Origin: Burkholderiales bacterium
GTDB taxonomy: Bacteria > Pseudomonadota > Gammaproteobacteria > Burkholderiales > SG8-41
Assembly (NCBI GenBank): GCA_020854035.1
Contig: JADZGE010000103.1
Location: 1 to 56,215, forward strand
Length of the DNA: 56,215 nucleotides
Direction of reading: 5' to 3'
The notes beneath the pieces were generated by a model. It ran no database searches and was not told where the DNA came from. It saw nothing but the letters and a program-made list of their open reading frames with translations. Shown piece by piece: positions 1 through 8,549 of the stretch; position 1 is the first letter of the stretch; each line of letters starts with the position of its first letter. Position numbers and translations under genes: made by a program.

Positions 1-409
1 ACTCTTTCCGACAGGGTCATGCCGGAAACGGTATGAGAAACTCACCGAAAGTACCAGCCCACAGCGCGTTTATCGACGCGAACTCGTTTCACCTTCAGAG
101 CGCAGAGGCTTGAACCCCCTGAACGCTTACCTCAATTATTACTACCGCGCGGCGGCTTGACGGCTTCGGTCGAGATTCTGGACATCACGGGATCGTTCGG
201 CATGGTTGTGCCGGCTGCTCGGTAAGTGCAAAGTCAAGAACTGACCCATTGCTCCCCATTGCTCCCCACGTTCGGCCATGGCGACGCTACTCGGGCACCG
301 GCAAACGAAAGGGTCGGACAACAGACAACGCCTCGCCTACCGTCGGTAGTACCAGCTCTCTACTCTACCCTTGGCTCGTAGCCAGTGCCAGCGGATTACT
401 GACTACCTG
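1..409. other. left-edge non-coding stretch
   Basis: I see no convincing gene here. The stretch holds a 10-bp tandem duplication (CCCATTGCTC twice, 245-264) and one copy of a dispersed repeat (284-370, listed separately). The flanking gene reads toward it from the right, so this is the downstream side of that gene. Confidence 0.5.
284..370 (+). repeat. dispersed repeat, copy A
   Basis: This roughly 85-bp stretch closely matches 15622-15706 in the same orientation, about 80 percent by eye with two short gaps. Shared blocks include CGGGCACCGGCA, ACGAAAGGG and GGTAGTACC. Both copies contain small self-complementary segments, so a structured RNA or a REP-like element is possible. No gene follows copy A on the same strand. 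Confidence 0.6.
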
Positions 410-991
410 CTACTGAACTTTGGGCGCTCCCACCTGTATGCGCAACGCGCGCAAGGGTTCCCCATTGTCGGACACCGCCGTGAGATTGACCGGGGCACCG
501 GGCATAAGGTGCGCACGCTCGCCAGGCACCAGCATCGAGATCGAGGCGTTCTCCGGGACGACGATCTTCTGCGATCCGCCCTCGTAGGCGAGCGTCAGCT
601 CGCGGCCTCGCGCCGACTGGACGACGCTGGCGACCGAGGCGTTCGTCATGGTCTGGTCGTTGCGGCCGTCGAACGGACGGTGTCCCGGGTTGACCGCCTT
701 CGGGAAACGGCGCACTTCGAAGGCGGTCAATGTCCCGTTGTCGTGCCGGGTCGAGGTGACGCCCAGGAAATCTCCGGGTTTGATGTCGGCGAGCGCGATC
801 GGCTGGGCATGGACGATCTGGGTCTTTTCCGCGAGCCGGATCGAGACTTCACCCGTCGCCGATTTCACCGTGAGCATTTCGCCGTCGAATGCGGAGACGG
901 TTCCCCGGACGCGGGTGGGTCCCTGCGCCTGCGCGGCGGAAGCGGCCAGCACGAGAACAATGGAGCACAGCGTAGCAGCAGGCGATCTCAT
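410..991 (-). CDS. exported DUF5666-like hypothetical protein
   Basis: This 193-aa protein has a clear signal peptide: a short basic start, a hydrophobic stretch (residues 5-17) and a likely AQA cleavage near residue 22. The mature part is beta-rich and resembles the DUF5666/OB-like fold: an RVRGTVSAFDG strand, a TVKSATGEVSIRL strand, then 'IKPGDFLGVTS' and 'LTAFEVRRFP'. The start ATG at 989-991 follows a GGAGAGGA ribosome-binding site, whereas an upstream in-frame ATG lacks one. No enzyme motif is visible. It is probably periplasmic, with function unknown. It lies in the same direction as the next exported gene, about 250 bp away. Confidence 0.6.
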   Translation of the reverse strand: MRSPAATLCSIVLVLAASAAQAQGPTRVRGTVSAFDGEMLTVKSATGEVSIRLAEKTQIVHAQPIALADIKPGDFLGVTSTRHDNGTLTAFEVRRFPKAVNPGHRPFDGRNDQTMTNASVASVVQSARGRELTLAYEGGSQKIVVPENASISMLVPGERAHLMPGAPVNLTAVSDNGEPLRALRIQVGAPKVQ

Positions 992-1238
992 CGGGTTCCC
1001 GTCCTCTCCGCAATCCGCATGGCGATAGATCGCTTCGATAAAGCTTCGGCCCCGCATTCCTGGCAGGCTTGTGCCGCATCGCGACCCGGGGCGTGAAATG
1101 GAGTTTACCGGGATTCACACGAGAGATGCGCTCCTTTATCGACCCCGCCGGCGCGTATCAGCCAGGACGGGCCCGCCGCCAATCCGGCGCCGGGCCCGCC
1201 GGGTCGACACCCCGCTGCCGCCGGGGACTGCGGACGAG

Positions 1239-1841
1239 CTACTGGACGAGCGCGCGGCGTACTGCCACCCGTTCGCCCGCCGCGACGGGGGCGTCTGCCT
1301 GCGCCACCTCGGCGCGGGCGCCTTCGCGCGATTGCGCGGCTGCCATGCGCACCTCCTCGATGCGGTCGAAGTAGGCGAGCTGCGCGGGGAGCCACTGGTT
1401 CATCGGGCTGCCGGTCGGGAACGCGTCGCCGCGGGCGACGAGATTGCCGCGCTCGGCTTCGAGACGCGCGAAATACTCGATCTGCCGCGGCAGGAGCGCC
1501 GCGCCGACCTCGTCGTCACGCGGGAACGCGGTGCGTGCCGCCCGCTGCGCACGGGATACGGGTACAACGCGGGGCTGGGCTTGGGCTTCCACCGTGACGG
1601 CCCGGGCTTCCCTCACGCCCGCGTTCTCGGCCGGCGCTTCCGCCTGCGCGTTGCTTTCCGCGGTGCCGGTGGCATCGGCCGGCGCGGCTTCCGCGGCGGA
1701 CTCGGACGCGTCCGCGAGCAGATTCTCGATCGATTCGGCGGATTCCGTTTCCGCCAGAGCATCGGATTTCTCGATCGCGACGACGGCGGCGGGGAGGCTG
1801 AACATGAGTGCGACGGCAAGTGCGATGCGCTTCTTCGTCAT
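1239..1841 (-). CDS. exported Ala/Glu-rich hypothetical protein
   Basis: This 200-aa protein starts at ATG 1839-1841 behind an AGGAG site. It opens with a signal peptide (MTKKRIALAVALMF, cleavage near AVVA). Residues of roughly 25-75 are low-complexity, rich in Ala, Glu and Ser, and probably disordered. The C-terminal half carries Ala/Arg/Glu segments that look helical, such as 'RQIEYFARLEAERG' and 'QLAYFDRIEEVR', which read like two copies of one short motif. I recognise no family. An AT-rich region just upstream (about 1911-1948) could hold its promoter. Confidence 0.55.
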   Translation of the reverse strand: MTKKRIALAVALMFSLPAAVVAIEKSDALAETESAESIENLLADASESAAEAAPADATGTAESNAQAEAPAENAGVREARAVTVEAQAQPRVVPVSRAQRAARTAFPRDDEVGAALLPRQIEYFARLEAERGNLVARGDAFPTGSPMNQWLPAQLAYFDRIEEVRMAAAQSREGARAEVAQADAPVAAGERVAVRRALVQ

Positions 1842-2171
1842 GGGTGGCTCCTGGTTACCCGAAGGATGAGTCGGACTGCACCCATCGCCACAGCGAAAAC
1901 CGTGCCAGCTAGAAAACACATTTAAAATCAAACAATAAGAAATAAACCCGGGCGCGCGCTGTCGCCGGCATGCGACAACACGCGCGGAGGCTCGTGCAAG
2001 TCATTGTGAAACAAGGTAATTCATTGTCGCCGGGCAGCGACGCGGGCCCGGTGCGGAACGTCAACCAGGACGCGGGCGTCGCGGTTTCCCGTGCGAGAAT
2101 CGCCCGCTTGCGCAAGCGGCCCGCCTGCGCGGTAAGCGATAGTCCGGCCATGGAGCGGACAAGGGGGATGA
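1842..2171. promoter_or_regulatory. divergent intergenic region with AT-rich patch
   Basis: This is 330 bp between divergent genes. A markedly AT-rich block (about 1911-1948) stands out from the high-GC background and probably holds the leftward promoter. A small palindrome, TTGTGAAACAA (2004-2014), with a second CATTGT about 20 bp on, could be a regulator site for the rightward enolase-family gene. No coding potential is evident. Confidence 0.4.
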
Positions 2172-3266
2172 ATGAAGGTCAAGTCGATCAAGGCGACGCT
2201 GCACCGGTTCGAGGTCAAGGTACCGCTCATCAGGCAGCCGATGCATCGCAGGGCGGTGGTGTGCGAAGTGGAGACCTCCGCCGGCATCAGCGGCTTCGGC
2301 ATGACCGGCGCGGGCTTCCTGCCGGAGGCGGTGTGCACAGCGCTCAACCGCGAGTTCCTCCCCGTCGTGAAGGACATGGATGCGCGCGACCGCGAGGCGA
2401 TTCACGAGAAGGTTTGGTGGAGGCTTAACCAGCGATCGATGACGGGGGTCGTATCGAGCGCGCTCTCCGCGCTCGACACCGCGCTCTGGGACATCCACGG
2501 CAAGCACGATGGCAGGAGCATCGCGCAGCTTTTGGGAGGCGCGCGCGACTGGGCGCCCGCCTACGTGACGTTCGGCTTTCCGGAGTACGACCGCGATCAG
2601 CTCGTGACGGCGGCGAAGCTGCAGCTCCGGAAGGGCGTGAAGCGCCTGAAGATGGTGGTGGGCGTGGACAAGGGCGGCTGGCGGGAGGACGCGAAGCGCG
2701 TGCGCGCGGTGCGCGAGGCGATCGGGCCCGACGTCGAGCTCATGATGGATGCCAACTACAAGTTCAACCCGGTGGATGCCCGCCAGCTCTGCCGTGCGAT
2801 CGCGGACTGCAATCTGACGTGGTTCGAGGAGCCGGTTTACCAGAACGACACTCGCGCGCTGGCCGATCTCCGCCGGCAGGTCGACATCCCGCTGTCGGCG
2901 GGACAGAACGAGGGACACCGCTGGCGGCTGCGCGAACTGGTGCTGCACCAGGCGGTGGACATCCTGCAGCCGAACGTGTGCTACTGCGGCGGCTACACCG
3001 AGGCGCAGAAGGTGGGGCACCTCGCGCAGGCGTTCAACATGCCGATCGCCAACGGCGGGGGCTGGCCGCTCTTCAACATGCACGTGATGGCGGGATTGAT
3101 GAACGGCTGGCGCGTCGAGTTCCATCTCGACATGCAGGCCGTGGGGGAGCAGATGTTCATCGATCCGCCGGGCCCCGTCGACAACATCGTGAGGATCCCG
3201 AAGGCGCCCGGCCTGGGACTCAAGCCCAACCGGCCGATGTTGCGCGAGACGCTCGTCAGGCTCTAG
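2172..3266 (+). CDS. mandelate racemase/muconate lactonizing enzyme family protein
   Basis: This 364-aa protein matches the enolase superfamily in length and layout: an N-terminal capping domain (about 1-115) and a TIM barrel. The expected metal ligands are visible as D193 (MMDANY), E219 (WFEEP) and E247 (GQNEG). K160 in RLKMVVG fits the barrel's second-strand lysine. Such enzymes abstract a proton alpha to a carboxylate, in dehydratase, racemase or cycloisomerase reactions. The substrate cannot be read from the sequence. The ATG at 2172 follows AAGGGGG at a short spacing. It stands alone, with a 305-bp gap downstream. Confidence 0.85.
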   Translation: MKVKSIKATLHRFEVKVPLIRQPMHRRAVVCEVETSAGISGFGMTGAGFLPEAVCTALNREFLPVVKDMDARDREAIHEKVWWRLNQRSMTGVVSSALSALDTALWDIHGKHDGRSIAQLLGGARDWAPAYVTFGFPEYDRDQLVTAAKLQLRKGVKRLKMVVGVDKGGWREDAKRVRAVREAIGPDVELMMDANYKFNPVDARQLCRAIADCNLTWFEEPVYQNDTRALADLRRQVDIPLSAGQNEGHRWRLRELVLHQAVDILQPNVCYCGGYTEAQKVGHLAQAFNMPIANGGGWPLFNMHVMAGLMNGWRVEFHLDMQAVGEQMFIDPPGPVDNIVRIPKAPGLGLKPNRPMLRETLVRL

Positions 3267-3571
3267 AGTTTGTCGGACTTTGCCCCGGCAAACGCCTGCA
3301 GCAGGACCACCCGCGAGAAAGGGGGCGAATCCCGGCTCCTCGACGGGCAATTCAGCCGGGATCGGGGCCTGGTGGATGCTCATAGAGCCCCCGGTTGCCT
3401 GGTCTACGTCAAGTTCGCGGGCGCTCTTGCCTGGGGCAGCCCGTCGGGGATGCCGGTCAGACAGGGTGGCGGCCTGCGGCGGTTCGTTCTCCGGTATCAT
3501 CGTCCCCCTTGCTGGAGCGGCGGTCGCCGTCCCCATTCGAGATCCCCGGCTCGCCGGGAGAGGGAGATCAC
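3267..3571. other. intergenic gap with an inverted repeat
   Basis: This is 305 bp with no gene that I can support. A perfect 9-bp inverted repeat (ATCCCGGCT at 3329-3337 and AGCCGGGAT at 3354-3362, 16-nt loop) could form a hairpin. It has no T-run after it, so it is not a clear intrinsic terminator. Confidence 0.4.
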
Positions 3572-4396
3572 ATGACTGGCCTGAAACCCGCGCGCGGATT
3601 CTTGTCCGCCGTGTTCTTCGGTTTGCTCGCGTCAGGCGCGTCCGCCCAGACGGGCGGCGTGGAGTACAAGCCCGAGGTGGGACAGGAGGGAAAGGACGTC
3701 GTCTGGGTGCCAACACCCCAGTCGATGGTGGAGAAGATGCTCGACATGGCGCGGGTGACGCCGAAGGATTTCGTGATGGACCTCGGCTCGGGGGACGGGC
3801 GCACGGTGATCACGGCGGCGAAGCGCGGCGCGCGCGCTCTCGGCGTCGAGTACAACCCCGAGATGGTGGAGCTTTCCAGGCGCAACGCGGCGAAGGAGGG
3901 CGTCACCGACCGGGCGCAGTTCGTGAAGGCCGATCTGTTCGAGACGGATCTTTCGAAGGCGAGCGTCATCACGATGTTCCTGCTGCCCGACATCAACCTC
4001 AAGCTTCGCCCCGCGATCCTGAACCTGCGTCCCGGCACCCGCGTCGTTTCGAACTCCTTCACGATGGGCGAGTGGCGCGCGGACCGGACCGAGCAGGTGA
4101 AGGAGGACTGCACCACCTATTGCACGGCGCTCCTGTGGATCGTGCCGGCGAAGGCGGGCGGCGTGTGGCAGGTGGGCGAGGGGGAGCTCACGATCAAGCA
4201 GGAATTCCAGATGATCACGGGCACGCTCGCCGCGGGCGGCGCGGACACGCCGATCAAGGGACGCCTGCGCGGCGAGCGCATCACCTTCACGGCCGGCAAG
4301 TCGCAGTACACCGGGCGCGTCACGGGCGACACGATCGTGGAGGGCGTAGTGAAGACGGCCGGCAACCACGCGAAGTGGACGGCGACGAGGAAGTAG
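3572..4396 (+). CDS. exported class I SAM-methyltransferase-like protein
   Basis: This 274-aa protein carries a signal peptide (residues 1-25, 'FFGLLASGASAQ') followed by a class I methyltransferase fold. Motif I is VMDLGSGDGRT (68-78), with an acidic end of beta-2 in 'GVEYNPEMVELSRRNA'. Later segments match the methyltransferase core ('FVKADLFETDL', 'ITMFLLPDINLKLRP'). A C-terminal beta-rich region of about 80 residues follows. The ATG at 3572 has a GGGAGAGGGAG site just upstream. The N-terminal leader is odd for a SAM-dependent enzyme, because SAM is cytoplasmic. It may be a lipid- or membrane-facing enzyme, or a repurposed fold. Target unknown. Confidence 0.75.
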   Translation: MTGLKPARGFLSAVFFGLLASGASAQTGGVEYKPEVGQEGKDVVWVPTPQSMVEKMLDMARVTPKDFVMDLGSGDGRTVITAAKRGARALGVEYNPEMVELSRRNAAKEGVTDRAQFVKADLFETDLSKASVITMFLLPDINLKLRPAILNLRPGTRVVSNSFTMGEWRADRTEQVKEDCTTYCTALLWIVPAKAGGVWQVGEGELTIKQEFQMITGTLAAGGADTPIKGRLRGERITFTAGKSQYTGRVTGDTIVEGVVKTAGNHAKWTATRK

Positions 4397-4453
4397 CCGC
4401 CGGCCGCCGCGCGTCGATGATGTTCCGGAAACCGTGTTCCGCGCTACTCCGCG

Positions 4454-4885
4454 ATGATTGAAACGCCGGTGGTGAAGGCGGAGGCGAGCGCGCGTGGGCC
4501 TTCGAGCGGCCTCGTCACCCTGACGCACGTGCTCTACGCCATGCACGCCTTCAGCGCGTTGATGGGCGTGCTCGGGCCCATGTTCGTCGTGACCGCGTTT
4601 CTCACCGGCTGGCCGTCGATCATCGCGGTGATTCTCAACTACATCAAGCGCTCGGACACTCGCGGCAGCTACCTCGATTCGCACTTCGGCTGGCAGCTTC
4701 GCACCTTCTGGTACGCGGTGCTGTGGGCGCTCGTCGGGGCACTGCTCGCCGCCACCCTGATCGGCATCCCGGTGGCGCTGGTACTGTGGGTGCTGCTCGG
4801 GCTGTGGGTGCTCTACCGGATCATCCGCGGCTGGCTCGCGCTGCTCGATGCCCGGCCCATGCCGGTGCCGGGCCGGGCCGGCTGA
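4454..4885 (+). CDS. DUF4870-like small membrane protein
   Basis: This 143-aa protein has about four hydrophobic segments: residues 22-45, 48-62 and two near 80-117. The pattern 'SYLDSHFGWQLRTFWY' before a long hydrophobic hairpin matches the DUF4870 family of small inner-membrane proteins. Function is unknown. It ends 19 bp before the next gene and may be co-transcribed with it. Confidence 0.65.
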   Translation: MIETPVVKAEASARGPSSGLVTLTHVLYAMHAFSALMGVLGPMFVVTAFLTGWPSIIAVILNYIKRSDTRGSYLDSHFGWQLRTFWYAVLWALVGALLAATLIGIPVALVLWVLLGLWVLYRIIRGWLALLDARPMPVPGRAG

Positions 4886-4904
4886 CGCGCGCGAAGAGGG
4901 AGCG

Positions 4905-5768
4905 ATGGGCCATACCGAGGAGAGAAGGAAGTTCCGCGCCGTGCTCGCTGGCACGAGATGCCTGTCGCCGGCAAGCGTCTACGATCCCCTGTCGGCGCGC
5001 ATCGCCGAGTCGGTCGGCTTCGAGATCGGCATGCTCGCCGGTTCCGTCGCTTCGCACACCACGCTTGCCGCGCCCGATCTCATCGTGCTTACGCTCACCG
5101 AGTTCGCCGGGCAGATCCGCCGGATCAAGCGCGCGAGCCGGCTGCCGCTGCTCGTGGACGCCGATCACGGCTACGGCAACGCGCTGAATGTCATGCGCAC
5201 GGTATGGGAGCTCGATCATGCCGGCGTCGCGGCGATGAGCATCGAGGACCCGGTGCTGCCGCAGCGCTTCGGGCAGGCCGATGCCGCGGAGGAGCTCGTG
5301 TCCACGGCGGAGATGGTGGGGAAGCTCAGGGCCGCCGTCGAGGCGCGCGGCGGCTCGAACGTGGTGATCGCCGGCCGCACGGCGGCGCTGCGCATCGAGG
5401 GCATCGAGGGCACCGTCGCGCGGGTAAAGGCCTATGCCGCGACCGGCGTGGACGCGATCTTCGTGGTCGGCCTGGAAACGCTCGCGCAACTGGAGGCGAT
5501 CCGGGCGGCGGCGCAGCTCCCCGTCATCATCGGTTCGGCGCCAGCGTCCTTGCAGCGCGAGGATCTCGCGGCGCGCGGGGCGCGCGTGCTGCTGCAGGGG
5601 CATCAGCCGGTGGCGGCGGCCGTGAAAGCCCTGCGGGAATGCTACGAGCACCTGCACCGGGGCGGTTCGCCCGCGGAGCTTAAGGACCGCATCGCGTCCG
5701 CGCAGGAGATGGACCGGCTGACGGGAGCGGCGGAGCACAAACGCTGGCAGCGCGAATTCCTGCGCTGA
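4905..5768 (+). CDS. isocitrate lyase/PEP mutase family, oxaloacetate decarboxylase-like
   Basis: This 287-aa protein belongs to the PEP mutase/isocitrate lyase superfamily and strongly resembles the oxaloacetate decarboxylase branch typified by Pseudomonas PA4872, which is also 287 aa. Diagnostic segments are ASVYDPLSARIA near residue 24, VDADHGYGNALNVMRTV (84-100, with metal-binding D85/D87) and MSIEDPVLPQRFG (111-123). The expected reaction is Mg-dependent decarboxylation of oxaloacetate or a close analogue to pyruvate. The ATG at 4905 follows GAAGAGGGAG. It sits 23 bp before a TctC receptor, which fits uptake and use of a carboxylic acid. Confidence 0.8.
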   Translation: MGHTEERRKFRAVLAGTRCLSPASVYDPLSARIAESVGFEIGMLAGSVASHTTLAAPDLIVLTLTEFAGQIRRIKRASRLPLLVDADHGYGNALNVMRTVWELDHAGVAAMSIEDPVLPQRFGQADAAEELVSTAEMVGKLRAAVEARGGSNVVIAGRTAALRIEGIEGTVARVKAYAATGVDAIFVVGLETLAQLEAIRAAAQLPVIIGSAPASLQREDLAARGARVLLQGHQPVAAAVKALRECYEHLHRGGSPAELKDRIASAQEMDRLTGAAEHKRWQREFLR

Positions 5769-5791
5769 GCGGCGCCACGGAGGAGGAGAGC

Positions 5792-6760
5792 ATGATGCGC
5801 GCAATCGGGCGAGTCGCACTCATGGCAATGATCGCCGCGGCGGCGGGCGCGGGAGCGCAACAGTATCCGAGCCGCCCGATCCGCGTCGTCGTGCCGTTCG
5901 CGCCGGGCGGCAACACCGACCTCGTCGCCCGCGCGATCGCCCCGGCCATGAGCGCGGGGCTGGGGCAGCAGGTCGTGGTGGAAAACCGGCCGGGCTCGAG
6001 CGGCATACTCGGCGCGCAGATCGTGGCGAAATCCCCGCCCGACGGCTACACGCTGCTCGCGATGGCGAATACCTTCGCCGTCGTGCCATCGCTCATCGCC
6101 AATCCCGGCTACGACCCCCTGAAGGACTTCGCCGCCGTATCCCTCACCTGCCTCGTGCCGCAGGTGCTGGTGGTGAACACCGCCCTGCCGGTGCGCTCGG
6201 TGAAGGAGGTCGTCGCGCTCGCGCGCAAGCGGCCCGCCGAGCTCTCCTACGCTTCCGCGGGGGTCGGCGGAACGGGGCACATGGCCGCGGAGCTGTTCAG
6301 CCGCCACGTCGGCATTCGCATGCTGCACGTGCCGTACAAGGGCAACGCCCAGGCCATCGTGGACGTGATCGCCGGCCAGGTCACGATGATGTTCGACCAG
6401 GTGAGCACCTCGGCGCCCCATGTCAGGGCCGGCAAGCTCCGGCCCCTCGCGGTCACGAGCCTCAAGCGCTCGCCGCTTTTTCCCGAGGTTCCCACCATGG
6501 ACGAGTCCGGCGCGAAGGGTTTCGAGGACATCACCTTCAACGGGCTCGTCGCCCCGGCGGGCACGCCGCCCGCGATCCAGTCGCGCCTCAATGCCGAGGT
6601 CGGCAAGGCGGTGCTGGCGCGAGAACTGCACAAGCGCTTCCTCGACATGGGGGTCGAGCTCGCCGCCAGCACCTCCCCCGCGGAGTTCGGCGCATACATC
6701 AAGGCGGAGTTCGACAAGAAGGCGAAGCTCGCGAAAGAGGCGGGGATCAGACTTGAATGA
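5792..6760 (+). CDS. Bug/TctC-type tripartite tricarboxylate receptor
   Basis: This 322-aa periplasmic solute receptor has a signal peptide (1-23). The family hallmarks follow: YPSRPIRVVVPFAPGGNTD, VVENRPGSSGILGA, PPDGYTLL, 'LSYASAGVGGTGHMAAELF' and VPYKGNAQAI. The family captures carboxylates for TctAB-type membrane proteins. No tctA or tctB is in the window, as is usual for the expanded Bug receptors of Burkholderiales. GGAGGAGAG precedes the start. Its end overlaps the next start by four bases (ATGA), so the two are translationally coupled. Confidence 0.9.
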   Translation: MMRAIGRVALMAMIAAAAGAGAQQYPSRPIRVVVPFAPGGNTDLVARAIAPAMSAGLGQQVVVENRPGSSGILGAQIVAKSPPDGYTLLAMANTFAVVPSLIANPGYDPLKDFAAVSLTCLVPQVLVVNTALPVRSVKEVVALARKRPAELSYASAGVGGTGHMAAELFSRHVGIRMLHVPYKGNAQAIVDVIAGQVTMMFDQVSTSAPHVRAGKLRPLAVTSLKRSPLFPEVPTMDESGAKGFEDITFNGLVAPAGTPPAIQSRLNAEVGKAVLARELHKRFLDMGVELAASTSPAEFGAYIKAEFDKKAKLAKEAGIRLE

Positions 6761-7644
6761 TGACTGACGGCATGACCGGACGAAACGCCGGGGTCAATCC
6801 CGATTTCCGGGCGCCGCCGCTATCCTGCGACGCGCACTTCCACGTTTTCGGCCCGAAGAAGCGCTATCCGTACGGGACCGAGCTCCGCTACGAGCCGCCG
6901 CTTGCGCCGCTCTCCGAAGTGCGGGCGCTGGCGGGGAAACTCGGCATCGAGCGCTTCGTGTTCGTTCAGCCCTCCGCCTACGGGCGCGACAACGCGTGCA
7001 TGCTCGACGCGATGCGCGAAACGGGCACCAGGTTCTGCCGCGGCATCGTGGACGTGGACGAGAACGTGCCCGACGCCGAGCTCGAGCGGTTGCACGCGCT
7101 GGGAGTGCGCGGCGTTCGCATCAACGTGCCGCCCGTCAAGCCCTACGAGGCCGGGTTGGCGGCGAAGCTTCTGCCGCGCATCGAGCGCTTCGATGCACGG
7201 CTCTCCAGGATCGGCTGGCAGCTCGATTTCCTCGCCCCGGGGTGGCTCGTGAGCGAGTTGCTGCCCGCGCTGCGCAAGCTCAGGGTGAGCTACACGGTGG
7301 CGCATTTCGGGCTCTACCCGGCGCGCGACGGCGTGAACCAGCAGGGCTTCCGGGACTTCCTCGAACTGACGCGTCACGGCGAGCGGCGCTGCTGGGTCAA
7401 GTTGACCGGTGTCTACCGCATGTCCACCGCGCCGGGCTTCGCCGACGTCGCGCCGATGGCGCGCGCCCTCATCGAAACCTGTCCCGACCGCCTGATCTGG
7501 GGGAGCGACTTCCCGCACCTGTCGTTCGAGGACAGGGTGGGTTCGATCGAACTTTTCAACCTGCTCGGGAAGTGGGCGCCGGACGAGGCGACGCGCAAGC
7601 GGATACTCGTGGACAATCCGGCGAAGCTCTACGGATTCGGGTAG
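6757..7644 (+). CDS. amidohydrolase, 2-pyrone-4,6-dicarboxylate lactonase-like
   Basis: This 295-aa TIM-barrel amidohydrolase resembles LigI in length and motifs: CDAHFHVFGP with H27 and H29, DNACMLDAMRETG, GVRGVRINV, and 'DRLIWGSDFPH' with the conserved Asp late in the barrel. LigI opens a pyrone lactone in the protocatechuate 4,5-cleavage pathway. The substrate here is inferred only from family and from the LigAB-like dioxygenase 1 kb downstream on the other strand. The gene overlaps the TctC receptor before it by four bases. Confidence 0.75.
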   Translation: MMTDGMTGRNAGVNPDFRAPPLSCDAHFHVFGPKKRYPYGTELRYEPPLAPLSEVRALAGKLGIERFVFVQPSAYGRDNACMLDAMRETGTRFCRGIVDVDENVPDAELERLHALGVRGVRINVPPVKPYEAGLAAKLLPRIERFDARLSRIGWQLDFLAPGWLVSELLPALRKLRVSYTVAHFGLYPARDGVNQQGFRDFLELTRHGERRCWVKLTGVYRMSTAPGFADVAPMARALIETCPDRLIWGSDFPHLSFEDRVGSIELFNLLGKWAPDEATRKRILVDNPAKLYGFG

Positions 7645-7672
7645 GGCAGGAAGCGGCGGTGGAAGCGTCATC

Positions 7673-8431
7673 GTGAAGAGTTCCCCCGAGCAAGTCCGTG
7701 AATGGATAGACCGCGCCCGCCGCGTCGTCGTCCTGACCGGCGCCGGGATCTCCACCGATTCCGGCATTCCGGACTTCCGGGGGCCGCGGGGCGCGTGGAC
7801 GCGGAATCCGCTCGCGGAAAAGCTCTCCGACATCCGTTACTACGTGACCGATCCCGAGGTGCGCAAGGCCTCGTGGCGGAGCCGGCTCGATCACCCGGCG
7901 TTCACGGCGCAGCCGAACGCGGGTCACCTCGCGTGCGCCGCGCTGGAGCGGCGGGGGAAGCTTCACGCGCTCATCACGCAGAACATCGACGAACTGCACC
8001 AGCGCGCGGGCGTGTCGCCCGGGCGCGTCATCGAAGTGCACGGCACGGTGCACAAGGCGATGTGTCTCGCGTGCGGCTGGCGCGGTCCCATGCAGGAGAC
8101 GCTCGCGCGGGTGCGCGCGGGCGAAGACGATCCCGCGTGCAGGGAGTGCGGCGGCATCCTCAAGAGCGACACGATTTCCTTTGGCCAGCCGCTCGTGCCG
8201 GAAGTGATCGATCGCGCGCTCAGCGCCGCCGCCGATGCCGATCTGCTCCTCGCGGTGGGAAGCACGCTGCAGGTCTACCCCGTGGCGGGCGCGGTGCCGG
8301 TCGCGAAGCAGGCGGGCGCGCGCGTCGTCATCATGAACGCGCAGGAAACGCAGTTCGACGGCATCGCGGACGCGGTGCTGCGGGGGAACATCAGCGTGGA
8401 GCTGCCGCTCGTCGTGCGCGGGGTGGGTTGA
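7673..8431 (+). CDS. Sir2-family NAD-dependent protein deacylase
   Basis: This 252-aa sirtuin has the NAD-binding GAGIS (23-27) and PDFRG (33-37) motifs, TQNIDELHQ (102-110), catalytic H123 in VIEVHGTVH, and a zinc ribbon of C131/C134 and C156/C159. 'AVGSTLQVYPVA' completes the Rossmann part. It removes acyl groups from lysines with NAD+. Target proteins are unknown; a common role is regulating acyl-CoA synthetases. The start is GTG at 7673, with GGAAG about 10 bp upstream. It is 28 bp after the amidohydrolase. Confidence 0.9.
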   Translation: MKSSPEQVREWIDRARRVVVLTGAGISTDSGIPDFRGPRGAWTRNPLAEKLSDIRYYVTDPEVRKASWRSRLDHPAFTAQPNAGHLACAALERRGKLHALITQNIDELHQRAGVSPGRVIEVHGTVHKAMCLACGWRGPMQETLARVRAGEDDPACRECGGILKSDTISFGQPLVPEVIDRALSAAADADLLLAVGSTLQVYPVAGAVPVAKQAGARVVIMNAQETQFDGIADAVLRGNISVELPLVVRGVG

Positions 8432-8444
8432 AGGCCGGATCTGC

Positions 8445-8517
8445 CGCGGATGAACGCAGGCGAACGCGGATCAGGCCAGGAAAACCTCGGCCACGGAAAC
8501 ACACGGAAACACACGGG
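8445..8517. repeat. two short 10-bp-period tandem arrays
   Basis: Between the convergent sirtuin and dioxygenase genes lie two degenerate arrays with a period of 10 bp. One has units like GAACGCAGGC and GAACGCGGAT (8445-8472). The other has units CCACGGAAAC, ACACGGAAAC and ACACGGGCAG (8491-8520). A similar array occurs at 53790-53820. They are non-coding; their role is unknown. Confidence 0.5.
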
Positions 8518-8549
8518 CAGGGCGCGGAATTTTCCCTCCCGAGGCTCGA

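Noticed and set aside
284..370. Repeat copy A as a c-di-GMP-I riboswitch
   Set aside because: Only short blocks match (GGCAAAC, GAAA). The conserved GACGCAAAGCC segment and the receptor are not present, and no gene follows on that strand.
8445..8520. Short arrays as a CRISPR
   Set aside because: The units are 10 bp with no spacers and no cas genes are near.
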